A stretch of DNA of 64,000 nt from Leishmania infantum JPCM5. Taxonomy: Eukaryota; Euglenozoa; Kinetoplastea; Trypanosomatida; Trypanosomatidae. The notes below the pieces were generated by a model. That model was not told the origin of the DNA, did no database searches, and saw only the letters and a program-made list of their open reading frames with translations. The stretch covers positions 491,323 through 555,322 of the forward strand of contig NC_009413.2 of NCBI RefSeq assembly GCF_000002875.2. The letters are read 5' to 3'. The translations under genes and the position numbers were made by a program. Shown piece by piece: positions 41,833-51,577 of the stretch; the first letter of the stretch is position 1, and the number at the start of each line of letters is the position of its first letter.

Positions 41833-43179
41833 ATGTCCCTCTCGTCTTCCATGACGGTGGAGCAGCGCATCCTGCACCGGCTCTCCGCCTGCGCCGAGGA
41901 GGCTATCCCTTATGAGCGGCTCAAGAGGGAGCTGCAGCTCGGCCCCAGCGGCGGCGAGGGAGCGGTGCGCCAACTGATGGAGCAGAATCGAGTGCGCCTG
42001 CGCCGCGGCAACGGCGCCGACACGCAGATATACATCTCCATCGTGAACAACATTAACGAGAACCTGTCTCTGGTGCTCGATGCGGTGCGGGCGAGCGGGT
42101 CCAGTGGGATCGATCAGACCCAGCTGCTGAGCAAGGTGCGGATGCCCAAGACGGAGCTTGGCAAGGCTCTCGCAGCGCTAACGGCGAAGAACCTCATAAA
42201 GGAGCACCGCTCCTTCACGAACCGGGCGAAGCGCATCTACACACTCTTCAATATTGACCCGTCGACGCACATCACGGGGGGCGCCATGTACTGCGGCGAG
42301 GAGCTCGACGTCGCCTTTGTGGATGAGTGGCGTCGCGAGCTGACACGGTTTGTGTCAACGCGGCGGATGGTCAGCTTTGACCAGATCAAGCGGCATGTCG
42401 AAGCGGTGCAGAGCGCTGCCGGTGGCCGTGGTAGTGGCAGCGCTCCGCCCGCCGCAGGTCTTGCGGCGAATCACCCGTCCAGCACATCCACCCAGCCGTA
42501 CAACCTGCCCGTTGTCTTCACCATGATTGACTCAGCGATGCAGCGGCCTGTCGGCGGTGGCCCGTCGTTGTCCACGTCTGGCATGGCATCCGCGGGCAGC
42601 AGCTACACGTTTGTGGCGAAACAGCTCTCCGACCTGGACCTGCGCACCCTCGTCCACACCCTCGTCCTCGACGGCGTACTGGAGATGCTTATACCAGCCA
42701 CCACGGAGGAGGTCAACACACCTCAGTACCAGCTTGCGCACGGCCAGAGTGTGATGCGGCACTTCACAGCGCAGGCGCGGCGTCCTCGCCAACGGCCCTT
42801 GTCGACAGGCATGGAGGGGCCGGCGCTGCAGCGCGTGCGCCAAGAGAATGACTTGGTGTTGGGGTTGTCTGGGCACCCGTCCGCTGCTCCGCCCTCTTTG
42901 GCGTCAACTGCTGCGGCTGGTGGCGGAAGTGGGTGCATTCCCGATGTAGAGGATGACGGACTCAGCAACAGCACCATGGAGGCCCTTCGCCAGTCCAGCC
43001 TCTGGGAGCCGGCGCCCGTCTCGCAACCATCTTCGAAGGACGCTGTTGACGGCTGGTCCTACATGCCGGCTGTGGGCTTTCCCTGCCTCGGGTGCCCCCT
43101 TCTGGATCAATGCTCCGTTTCGTGCCGTGGCGTGGTGAATCCGAAGGGGTGCACCTACCTGAAAGGCTGGCTAAGTTGA
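41833..43179 (+). CDS. RPC34: RNA polymerase III subunit RPC34/RPC6 (Rpc34)
   Basis: A 448-residue protein that matches the Rpc34/RPC39 family, a subunit of the Pol III-specific initiation subcomplex that contacts TFIIIB and helps open the promoter. Three winged-helix segments are expected. The first (MTVEQRILHRLSACAEEAIPYERL) and second (VRASGSSGIDQTQLLSKVRMPKTELGKALAALTAKNLIKEHRSF) are clear, followed by the family block AKRIYTLFNIDPSTHITGG and the third around 155-270. The C-terminus carries Cys418, Cys421, Cys427 and Cys440 in the arrangement C-x2-C-x5-C-x12-C, matching the iron-sulfur cluster site of the human subunit. Compared with the ~316-residue human protein, it is extended by low-complexity inserts near 195-250 and 310-400. 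It acts in the nucleus on tRNA, 5S and U snRNA genes. Confidence 0.9.
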   Translation: MSLSSSMTVEQRILHRLSACAEEAIPYERLKRELQLGPSGGEGAVRQLMEQNRVRLRRGNGADTQIYISIVNNINENLSLVLDAVRASGSSGIDQTQLLSKVRMPKTELGKALAALTAKNLIKEHRSFTNRAKRIYTLFNIDPSTHITGGAMYCGEELDVAFVDEWRRELTRFVSTRRMVSFDQIKRHVEAVQSAAGGRGSGSAPPAAGLAANHPSSTSTQPYNLPVVFTMIDSAMQRPVGGGPSLSTSGMASAGSSYTFVAKQLSDLDLRTLVHTLVLDGVLEMLIPATTEEVNTPQYQLAHGQSVMRHFTAQARRPRQRPLSTGMEGPALQRVRQENDLVLGLSGHPSAAPPSLASTAAAGGGSGCIPDVEDDGLSNSTMEALRQSSLWEPAPVSQPSSKDAVDGWSYMPAVGFPCLGCPLLDQCSVSCRGVVNPKGCTYLKGWLS

Positions 43180-44707
43180 CCCCCTCCCTCCTCCTCCAGA
43201 TGCAAGTCCAGGGGCGACAACAAGAAAGCGACACATCGAGCAGCACCGTCGCTGTAGTCTCAGCAGTTGTGCGGGAGGGAGTTGGACCTTCCGGCAGCGG
43301 TGGGAGGTGTAGGGTGTTTGCACTGGTGTCTATGAGCATGGGCAGAAATGGAGGGATGTGAACGGTGGTGGTGGTGGCGGTAGAGCTGCCTGTGTGTGTG
43401 CACGCCTTTTTTTCTTGAGTGCTGCGAAGGAAAGACGCTCGCGCACCCGTCCGTATCATCTCTCTCTTCTCATAGCAGCGACACAACACCCGGTGTGTGT
43501 GTGCGCGCGTGTGCATAGCTTCTGCAGTGCAGTGTACCCTCACTCCCACTCCCCCAAGCTAACATAAGCGTTCCACTGCACACCAACAGCGCTCAACTCC
43601 ACTGCATGCGCTTTTTACCCCCTCCCCCCTTTGCCTTGCTTTGACTCGCGCCTAAGATATAACCGCACCCACAGACTCACGCTCACTGTGCTCAGGGCCA
43701 CCGCTGTTGAAGTCAGAGGCGAGGACCTAAGGACAGTGGCGAGAACGCGGGACTCGATGAACAGAGGGAGCGTCGTCCCCTCACAGCCCCTCTTTCTCAT
43801 GTGGGCGGGTGCCCGTGTGCACGTGGGGCGTTCACCTCTCTCTCTTGTTACTCGTGCTCGCTTGCCATTCCGCTTCCCTCCCTTGCCTTCTCCCAAATCA
43901 CACGCCGGGAGAGCATGAGCTGCGAGGCAGCAGCAAGCCCATCGGAGGGTGGTGTGGTGCACATGGGACAGGCCACACCTTCCTGCGTGGTGGCGGAGAG
44001 GAAGCACAGCTTTCCCCCCTTAATAGCAACAACAAGGAAGGAAACGAAAAGCAAGCGAAAAAGAGGCATGTGATAGCTTTTTGCATCCACATCCGGGAGC
44101 TGTGGGCCGGAGGAGGAGGAGGGGCGTGGAAAGCAGTGTGGGCCATCCGCATCTCCTCTACCACCTTCTCCGCACGATGGATTGGAGCCTTTTTGCCCTA
44201 CACGCGAGGGGGCGCGGCTTTTCGTGCCTGCAGCCGTTGAAAGTCTTTGCATTTTGCTTCTGCGAGCAGTTCGGCTTCCTGCATGCCTGTGCTCCTCTCC
44301 AGCTTCTGCGTTGCTAGCTCTTTTCTCCTTTCCGTCTCTCCCCCTGCACACGCACCCTCCACCGACGGGGCGCTGGCTCCCGGAGAAGGACATCGGCGCG
44401 GCGAAGCGCGAGGTGCCTGACTCGGCGGAAAGTAGAAGAGCAGCACAAACAAAAATCGTTTTCTGCCTTTTCTTGTTGCCGCTGTGCGTGATGGTGAAGT
44501 GCGGCACCGACTCTCAAGACAGACGTAGAGATTCACGCACGGCCTTTTTGAAAGAGAGATCCAGGGGGCCTGCGCGACCTATCGTGCGCGCACACACACA
44601 CACACAGAGGGGCGCCTGTGTTCCTTTGCTTCCCTCCCTCCCTTGCCTGCCCATTATCTGCATGAGCATCTAGCCACTCTTGCTGCTGCAGCCTTTACGA
44701 GAGGACA
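43180..44707 (+). other. Intergenic region between RPC34 and the kinase gene
   Basis: About 1.5 kb of mixed and pyrimidine-rich DNA. A pyrimidine run near 44619-44650 and AG dinucleotides at 44671-44672 and 44690-44691 are candidate acceptors for the kinase gene. No gene is supported. Confidence 0.6.
44619..44691 (+). promoter_or_regulatory. Candidate trans-splice acceptor for the kinase gene
   Basis: A pyrimidine-rich run (about 44619-44650) is followed by AG at 44671-44672 and CAG at 44689-44691, less than 40 bases from the ATG at 44708. Confidence 0.4.
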
Positions 44708-46471
44708 ATGCCATCGCCATGCCCCTCCTCATCCTCGCCTCTGCTAGGCAGCATCACCAGCGGTATTCGCTCGCCGTCAAGAGGTCCAGTGCAGCAGCAG
44801 CAGCAGCAGCACCAGCTACATGCCCCGATGCGACTGCGTCTACACGAGGACGGCAACATTCGCGCATGCCCAGAGAAGTCTGGCGGAGGTGTCAGCCAAG
44901 CGTGCGCTCCGCCGCTGCCGGCTGCTTCGGCCTTTGCTCGAGGGAAGGAGGAACCGAGCGCAAAGCGTCATCATGCAGAGCCGTCATCTTGCCCGGCACC
45001 AGACGGCGACAGCAGTTCTGTCGGCAGAAGTGCGGCGGCGACAGCCGTCACCATTGCCGCTCCTCTGCTTTCTATATCAAACCCCTCTTCGCGGGCTGCG
45101 CCTTCGCCTTTTCGTTTTCTGTGCACATCTCTCGGTGGGTGCCCGGTGGTCGGGGCGAAGGGTGCACGCGTTCACCTGCCAGGCTCGTCAGCAAGTTGCG
45201 ACGTGAGCGGCAGTGTCGCTCCGAGGGACCTTTCGACCACATCTGCGCACTCAAAGGCGCATTCCACGGCGGCCGTTGTGCGGGCCTCGCCCTCGTCGGG
45301 CGTCGTTTCACCACCGCTCTCTGCGACTTACCCCTCCCTGGTATCTGCTTCTCGCGGCGCGCGCGTCGTTTGCTCTCATCCTCAGCCCGCATCGGCGGCT
45401 TCAGTGCCTGGCGCTATCATTGACACATCAGCACCGTCGCCAGTGCCATCGCGGCCGCACCGCATCCATCAACACGAGCTTCGCCCCGCAGATTTCCGTC
45501 GTGAGGAGGTGCTCGGTGAGGGGAGCTATTCGATCGTCACCCTTGCCACGCACCGTGCGTCGGGCCTGTGCTTCGCGCTGAAGGAGATCGACCGAAGCCG
45601 CCTGCGATGGCGACCGCTGGAGGCGCAGCTGCGCTGGGAGATCAATTTGCAGCGGACGCTGCGCCACCCGCACATCGTGCGACTCTACAGCTACTTCATT
45701 ACGCCAGACTGCATCAGTCTCGTGCTGGAGTACTGCAGCGGCGGGACGCTGCTGAGTCGGTTGAGAGCTGCACCACAGCACCGCTTGTCGGAGCGGCAGG
45801 CATCGCGCTACACTCGCCACGTGGCGAAGGCGCTGACACATCTGCACGGGCTCGGAGTGGCGCACCGAGACCTGAAGCTGGAAAATGTGCTCATCGATGC
45901 AGACGGCATTGCCAAGCTGGCAGACTTTGGCTGGTCACGCCCTGTTGTGCATCCATTGCCACCCAGTAAGTCAGCGGCTACTACTCAGACTGCAGGCGAC
46001 AGGAACGACGTACCGTGTAGCAGCGCGGAGCACGACACGAGCAACGAGGACCCGACGGAAGGGGTGGCAGAGGGTCGCCGCACCGTGTGTGGCACTCTGG
46101 ACTACCTCTCGCCTGAGATGGTCTCCGGCCAAGCACACTCGGCCAAGACAGACGTCTGGTCGCTTGGTGTCATGCTGGCCGAGATGCTGACCGGCACGCC
46201 GCCCTTCTACACTGAGTCGACTCAGCAGACGCTTTACGCCATCCAGCGGCTGCCGCCCAACCTCACCGGCTTACGCCCTAAAGGCCGCGGGCCAGGGCTC
46301 ACTGGTAGCGGTGCCTCCGCCACGGCTAATGTGTGTCTGACCCTCGACGAACCCGTGGCCCTATCTGCAGGTGCGCTCTCTCTCATTCACGCTATGCTCC
46401 AGAAGGACCCGTCGGCGCGACCGACGATGCAGGAGGTGTTGAGCCATGCCTGGCTGCAAAAAACTCGTTAG
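44708..46471 (+). CDS. Aurora-like Ser/Thr protein kinase
   Basis: A 587-residue protein. The first ~255 residues are low-complexity (polyGln near 44790-44810, Ser/Pro/Ala-rich). The kinase domain spans about 262-585 and has all key residues: Gly-rich loop GEGSYS from Gly270, Lys292 in ALKEI, Glu311 in helix C, HRDLKLEN with Asp388, DFGW with Asp406, and T-loop Thr459 in RRTVCGTLDYLSPEM, then DVWSLGVML and TGTPPF. The RRT-CGTLDYL-PEM block, DFGWS, and RHPHIVRLYSYF are Aurora-family features. The Asp-Phe-Gly to activation-loop Thr distance is 53 residues, against 14 in Aurora A, because of an inserted Ser/Thr/Asp/Glu-rich segment. An active mitotic-type kinase is expected. Assignment to one trypanosomatid Aurora paralogue cannot be made here. 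Confidence 0.87.
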   Translation: MPSPCPSSSSPLLGSITSGIRSPSRGPVQQQQQQHQLHAPMRLRLHEDGNIRACPEKSGGGVSQACAPPLPAASAFARGKEEPSAKRHHAEPSSCPAPDGDSSSVGRSAAATAVTIAAPLLSISNPSSRAAPSPFRFLCTSLGGCPVVGAKGARVHLPGSSASCDVSGSVAPRDLSTTSAHSKAHSTAAVVRASPSSGVVSPPLSATYPSLVSASRGARVVCSHPQPASAASVPGAIIDTSAPSPVPSRPHRIHQHELRPADFRREEVLGEGSYSIVTLATHRASGLCFALKEIDRSRLRWRPLEAQLRWEINLQRTLRHPHIVRLYSYFITPDCISLVLEYCSGGTLLSRLRAAPQHRLSERQASRYTRHVAKALTHLHGLGVAHRDLKLENVLIDADGIAKLADFGWSRPVVHPLPPSKSAATTQTAGDRNDVPCSSAEHDTSNEDPTEGVAEGRRTVCGTLDYLSPEMVSGQAHSAKTDVWSLGVMLAEMLTGTPPFYTESTQQTLYAIQRLPPNLTGLRPKGRGPGLTGSGASATANVCLTLDEPVALSAGALSLIHAMLQKDPSARPTMQEVLSHAWLQKTR

Positions 46472-49400
46472 GAAGTCATGAAGTGGCGTGGATGCCGCTC
46501 CTTTTGCCTTGCACCCTGTGCCGCTTCTTCTCTCGATCCCCTTGTTCTGCCTGGTGCTGTCTGGCGCTTATCCGCGTGAGGCTGCTATGTACGCATGGGC
46601 GCTAAAGTGCCTCAACGACAGCTACCGTTGTTGGGCTTCTTTTTTTTTTCGCGTGTCGCTTTAGAGTTAGGCGTGCCACTGCTGCACGTATGTGTATAGA
46701 GCAGCCGCTCCTTTATCGGGATGAGTCCTCCAGGAATTTCGCCCACACAATGGCGCGTGAGAACGAAAAGAAATGGCGACACACGGCTTTATCGTGAGAC
46801 TTACCCTGCACAGCACATGAAAAGGAGGAGGAAGGGAATGAGCCGGCACACGACAGCTCCTTTCCCACATCCCCGTCCCTCTCCGCTCGCGTTGCGCGTG
46901 ATTTTTTCCACCTGACGCAACCCACTGCGACGCTCTCCGAGTCACCTGCTTGACAGAGCCGATGGCTGATCCCGTTGCCACGAATAATCGTCTCTCCTCC
47001 ACTCCCACGTCTCTCTCGCTCCATCTCTCGAACCGACCCCCTCCACCTAAAGCCCTCCACGCACAAACAGTCACGCACAACACAGCCGGTTACTTCGTTT
47101 CTACTTCTCTTTTTTTTGTTTTTATTTGCATGTCATTAAACATTTTAAAGTTCACCTCTTCCTTCACTGTCGCCACGTGTGTGCTTCGTCATTCTGCGTC
47201 TGTGTGCTCTGTACTCGTGTGTTCCTTTTTCTCGTTTCCTTCCACCCAATCCACCTCGCTCCTCTACGAACCAACACACGCAAAACTCAACAGCAGCAAA
47301 AAAGAAAAGGAAGCAAGAAACAAAACGGTTGGGTCCATCAGTGCCGCTTCCCTTCCTTTGCTCGTCGCTGTCTTCCTCTCCGGCTCGCAACCGCATATTG
47401 ATCGACTAGTTTTCTTTTTTTGTGTGTGCGCGCGCTGATCGCGTACTCGACTTGCAATCACCCATTCCTTGCTCGCCCCGCCCGGGGTGCACAGGCTATC
47501 CACTTCTTTCCCCTTCTACCCGCATTCACCGTCATCCCATCCACATCTCCTCCCCCTCTCTTCCCACCTACCCATTCACCAAACCCTTTGCCCATCTCTC
47601 TGTTTCCGTCTCCCTTACCTCCTTTTATTTTGTTCTTTGCCTATTTCCCCTCCCCTTCCTCCTCCTGCAGCAAATTCACGCGTTTGACACGCGTCTCCTC
47701 CGCGGCTGTTCATCAAAGACCCCCCTCCTCCCCCACCCCTTCGAAAAAAAAAAGAATCTGCGGCGGCGCTCTTTGTTTCGACTCATAAGGTCTCACTACT
47801 CGTTGACGTTGCGTGTGGGCGTGTGTGTGCATGTTGAGCGTCTCTCTTTTCGCCTTTGAAAGTTGAAGCTCATCATTATCGTCAACGCTTCCTCTTTCTC
47901 TTCGTGTGCGTGCGTGTCAGTGCGTCTGTGTTCTTCCATCAGTGATTTCTTTCCTTTCCCTCTCTTCCCCCCTTTCCTCCCTTCCACACATCTCACACTT
48001 GTCGCTTTCTGGTACTCGTCCCTTTTCCCTGTGTTTTTCTGTGGTGCTCTCTTCTTCCTCTCTTTGTTTTCTGTCTACCTGTGTGTTCTCGTGTTTTTTT
48101 TTTCGTCTGCCGCCCTCCCGTTTTCACTTTTGGGAAGTTTTTATGTGGTTGGCGTTCTTCTTTTAGCGCTCTTTTTCCTTCCTGGTCTTTCCTCCTTTTT
48201 TTTTCGTTTCCTTGCCCTTTCTTGTGCTTCGACGTGTGTGTGTGTGTTTTGGTCTTCTCATCCTCGTCTTCTTCGCTCATTTTTTTGTGTGTAATTCCTC
48301 TCTCTTCTATTTTTCCATTCTCTCTGACCGCTCAAGGGGGCTTTCTGTTTTCTTTCCCCGTCGTAACTCCCCTACGCCATTATCAGCACCGTCCTACACC
48401 TCTCCCCATCCCTCATCATCATCTTGCTCTCTGTCTCCCACACAAGCCCTCTCCATCACTCCCTGAACTCTCTCTGACGCTCCATCGCACACCCACCCAC
48501 CCCACTTCATAACCGGTCAGACTTTCACCATCAGCTACGCCTTCTGCATCAGTCTCTCTTTTCTTTTCACCCCCTTTACTTGCTAGGCTTCTCTCACATT
48601 TGCAGCCCTTGTGCGTTTTCTATTCTCTCTTTCACGTCACAGCTACGCTCTGACGACTGCCTGCCTGTGAGCGCGCGTCCTGTGCGCGTGTTTGGCTCTG
48701 CCCAACCCTGACTCGGTGTCACTGCTTAACTGTGCATCTCACGTTTGCGCATAGCTCTCCCTCTCCCTCTCCCACTGCGTGTGAGTGTGTGTGTGTGTGT
48801 TAGTACCACAGTTGCAAACGAAGCTCGAGGACGAGGAAGAGAGAGTGTGCTTGCGCTGCTTGCCGTGCCCATCCCACGGCATCAAAAAAAAAACCAACCT
48901 CTCTCTCTATATGTACCTATTTTTATATAAATATATATAAATATCAAAAAGGAAAGGAGGTAAGGCAGCGAGTGAGTCGGCCTACGAGATCCCAACAGGA
49001 GACACGCTGATTTCATGAAACAAGGGAAAGAAGCGAACAGTAGGATTCCTTTTCGAGAACATCAAAAGAGAAAGAACAACAAAAAAGGGAGTGAACCACG
49101 AAAAAAAAACAAAAACAAACGCACCTTTGCCTTGGAGGAACACACAAGCACTCCACATACACGCTTACTAAAGCCATACACAGAGCCCCCTCCCCCACCG
49201 ACTTGCTCGTAGCTCTTTCTAGTTATTCTACACGCGTAACGGTGGTAGCGGTGTATCCACTAGCTACACCACACCTCCAGCAGCTCTTCACTCTTTCTAT
49301 CCCGCTTCTCCGAAATCCTTTATTCGTTTTCACCTTACCTTTCGGCGTCTCTCTTTAGCCAGAAAGTTTGTAAGCGTGCGTACGTGGGTTTGCTTTTCTT

Positions 49401-50799
49401 TCTCCTCTCCTTCGTGCTGCATCCTGACACTTTCGCTTCCTCCCTCTCCGTGTGTGTCTGTGTGCCGGTGTTTTCTTGTTTTTCCCCTCCCTCGCTATCT
49501 ATTTCTGTCTCTCTCTGTGTTTGTGTGTTCGTTCTCCTGTGTGTGCGCGTTTTTCCCCCTAAACTCTTTTCCCCTCCTTTCGCTCTTTACTTTTATTTTT
49601 ACCTCTCCCTCTTCTCAGGTCGCATATCTTTAAGAGGGTGTGCACACGTGCGCGTGCGTTTTTTTTTCTTGCCCATCTCTCATCATCGCCTTTACGTTTC
49701 TCTCATCTTTTTCTTTTCGTTGCTTCTCCTGTACCTTTCTTCCCTTGTTTTTCCGTTTCGAATTTAAATCACCTTCTCACGACGACTGAATACCGCGTGC
49801 AATCGGTTCATTGTACGCTACCTCCTCCCCTCTTTTACTCTCTTCCTCCGGCTCCAGATACACACCCATACACCTATCTATATCTCGTTCCTTTTCGTTG
49901 TTCTGCTTGGTTGCCACACGCCCTCACTCGAAGCAACAAGCACGCTGCAGCCCCCCTCCCCTCTCCTCCCAAACCTCTTATCCCAACCTTGCTCCCCCAT
50001 CTCATTTCTGCACTCACCTCAACGCAAGGCGTAAAAAGAAAGGAGGTACTCTTACCATCACCTACGCAAACCCTCCCCCTCCACTAAAACATCCTATCTC
50101 ACTCGCTCTCTCTCTAACTCTCTTACATTCGCTTGCGCACACTCACACTCGGCGCCTGTGCGTTTTCCCTCTCTTTCCCCTCTTCTCCGATTCCAGTTGT
50201 TCTTTCCAGAGCACGTGTGCCGTTGTGTGACTGTTTTGCCCGACAGAGAACGCGAACTCACCAGCACGCGCAGGCTCGCTTTTCCCCATCTTTCCCTCTT
50301 CTCTCTCTCTTTGATTTTGGTAGCGCTGCGAGACAAAGGCCGTCCATTCCCTCCCCCTCCCTCTTCTCAACCCGACACACACGGCGACGACGACGACGAG
50401 AGCAGCAACAATAAGAACAAAGAGAAGGCTCATTCTCTGCGCTTTTTTTTCGGTTTTCTCTGTTTTTTTTTTGATTACTTCCATTCTTCTCACTCGCCAC
50501 ACTGGATTTCCTCCCTTCTTTTTTCTTTGTTTTATTCGCGTGTGCGTGTGTGTGTTCTTGCGCCTTTCGGTTTGGTTTTGCTTCTCTTACACGCCTTCGT
50601 TTTTTTAAATTTATTTAAACGTTTCCCCCCTGCCCCCCTTCTCCCCCTGTGCGTTCTCGTCACTGGTCTTGCTGCCCCCGTCGTGCGCAAAGAAGTCGGT
50701 CGTTTTCAGTTTCTCTTTCACAGAAGAGAAGAGGGCAAACGAACCGGTACTCGAACAAAAAAGCAAGGGAGGGAAAGAGGAAGACACAACCAGAACGAA

Positions 50800-50821
50800 A
50801 CACACACACACACACACACAC
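50800..50821 (+). repeat. CA microsatellite
   Basis: About eleven CA units in the leader region of the RNA-binding protein gene, flanked by A-rich DNA. Confidence 0.8.
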
Positions 50822-51435
50822 AGACACACAAGCGCAGAAGTCGAGGGTCGTGATAGCGATACGCGCACAAAGCCAACGTCTCGAAACGAAAAAAAAACAA
50901 GCAAACAAAGAAACAACAGCAACCGAACTTAAAACAGCAACGACAAGCAAAAAAAAAAAAAACAGGAAAGGATCTGGTTTCCTTGCGTTTTTTTTTGGGC
51001 GTGCGTGTGTGTGTTTATTGTATCGTTGTTGTTGCTGTCTCACTCACACTTTTTTTGATTGGCGCACAATTGAACCTCACCTTTTTTTTTGTTTCTCATC
51101 TTCGATCATCTTCTTGGCTTTTTCTTGGGGTGCTCTCCTTCGGCTTGCTCTTTGCGTTGTCGCACGCACACCACAACTTCTGCTTCTTCGGGCCTCATCG
51201 ATATAAATAGAGGAAGCCAGAGGAACAATAGAAAAAAGTGTATGCGTGTGTGTGTGTGGGGCGCACAGCTTATTTGTCACCGATCATTCTCCTCATTTCT
51301 CATAACTTCCATATCTTCTACTTTGTTGATTCAAGTCCTTTTTTATTTTCCCTTTCCTCTCTGCCGCCGCTCTTTGGCGTCCTCACACGAAGGCTCGAGC
51401 GACTTGCGTCTCTCTCCCCCTTTTTGTTTAGCTTG

Positions 51436-51472
51436 AGGTCTTTCTCTCTCTCCTTTTAGCCCGACTCCTCAG
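51436..51472 (+). promoter_or_regulatory. Trans-splice acceptor candidate for the RRM protein gene
   Basis: A near-pure pyrimidine tract (about 51439-51457) is followed directly by AG at 51458-51459 and CAG at 51470-51472, about 105-120 bases before the ATG at 51578. This is the cleanest splice signal in the window. Confidence 0.55.
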
Positions 51473-51577
51473 TATCGTTTACGTATCCGCTTCCTCTCGT
51501 CACCGCGCACACTTACAGGCCAAACAGGAGGCGCGCCAACAGGACAGTCTTTGCAAAACAACAACAGCAACACAAAA

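Larger units (their letters stand above)
46472..51577 (+). other. 5.1-kb non-coding region upstream of the RRM protein gene
   Basis: Very T/C-rich non-coding DNA, with many poly-T and CT runs (for example 47500-47700 and 47920-48360), an A/T-rich patch at 48908-48945, an A-rich patch at 49040-49115, and a CA repeat at about 50800-50821. A good trans-splice acceptor lies at its end. The many open frames are rich in Phe, Leu, Ser and Cys as expected of translated pyrimidine tracts and show no family. A long 5' UTR or several alternative splice sites are likely. Confidence 0.6.
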
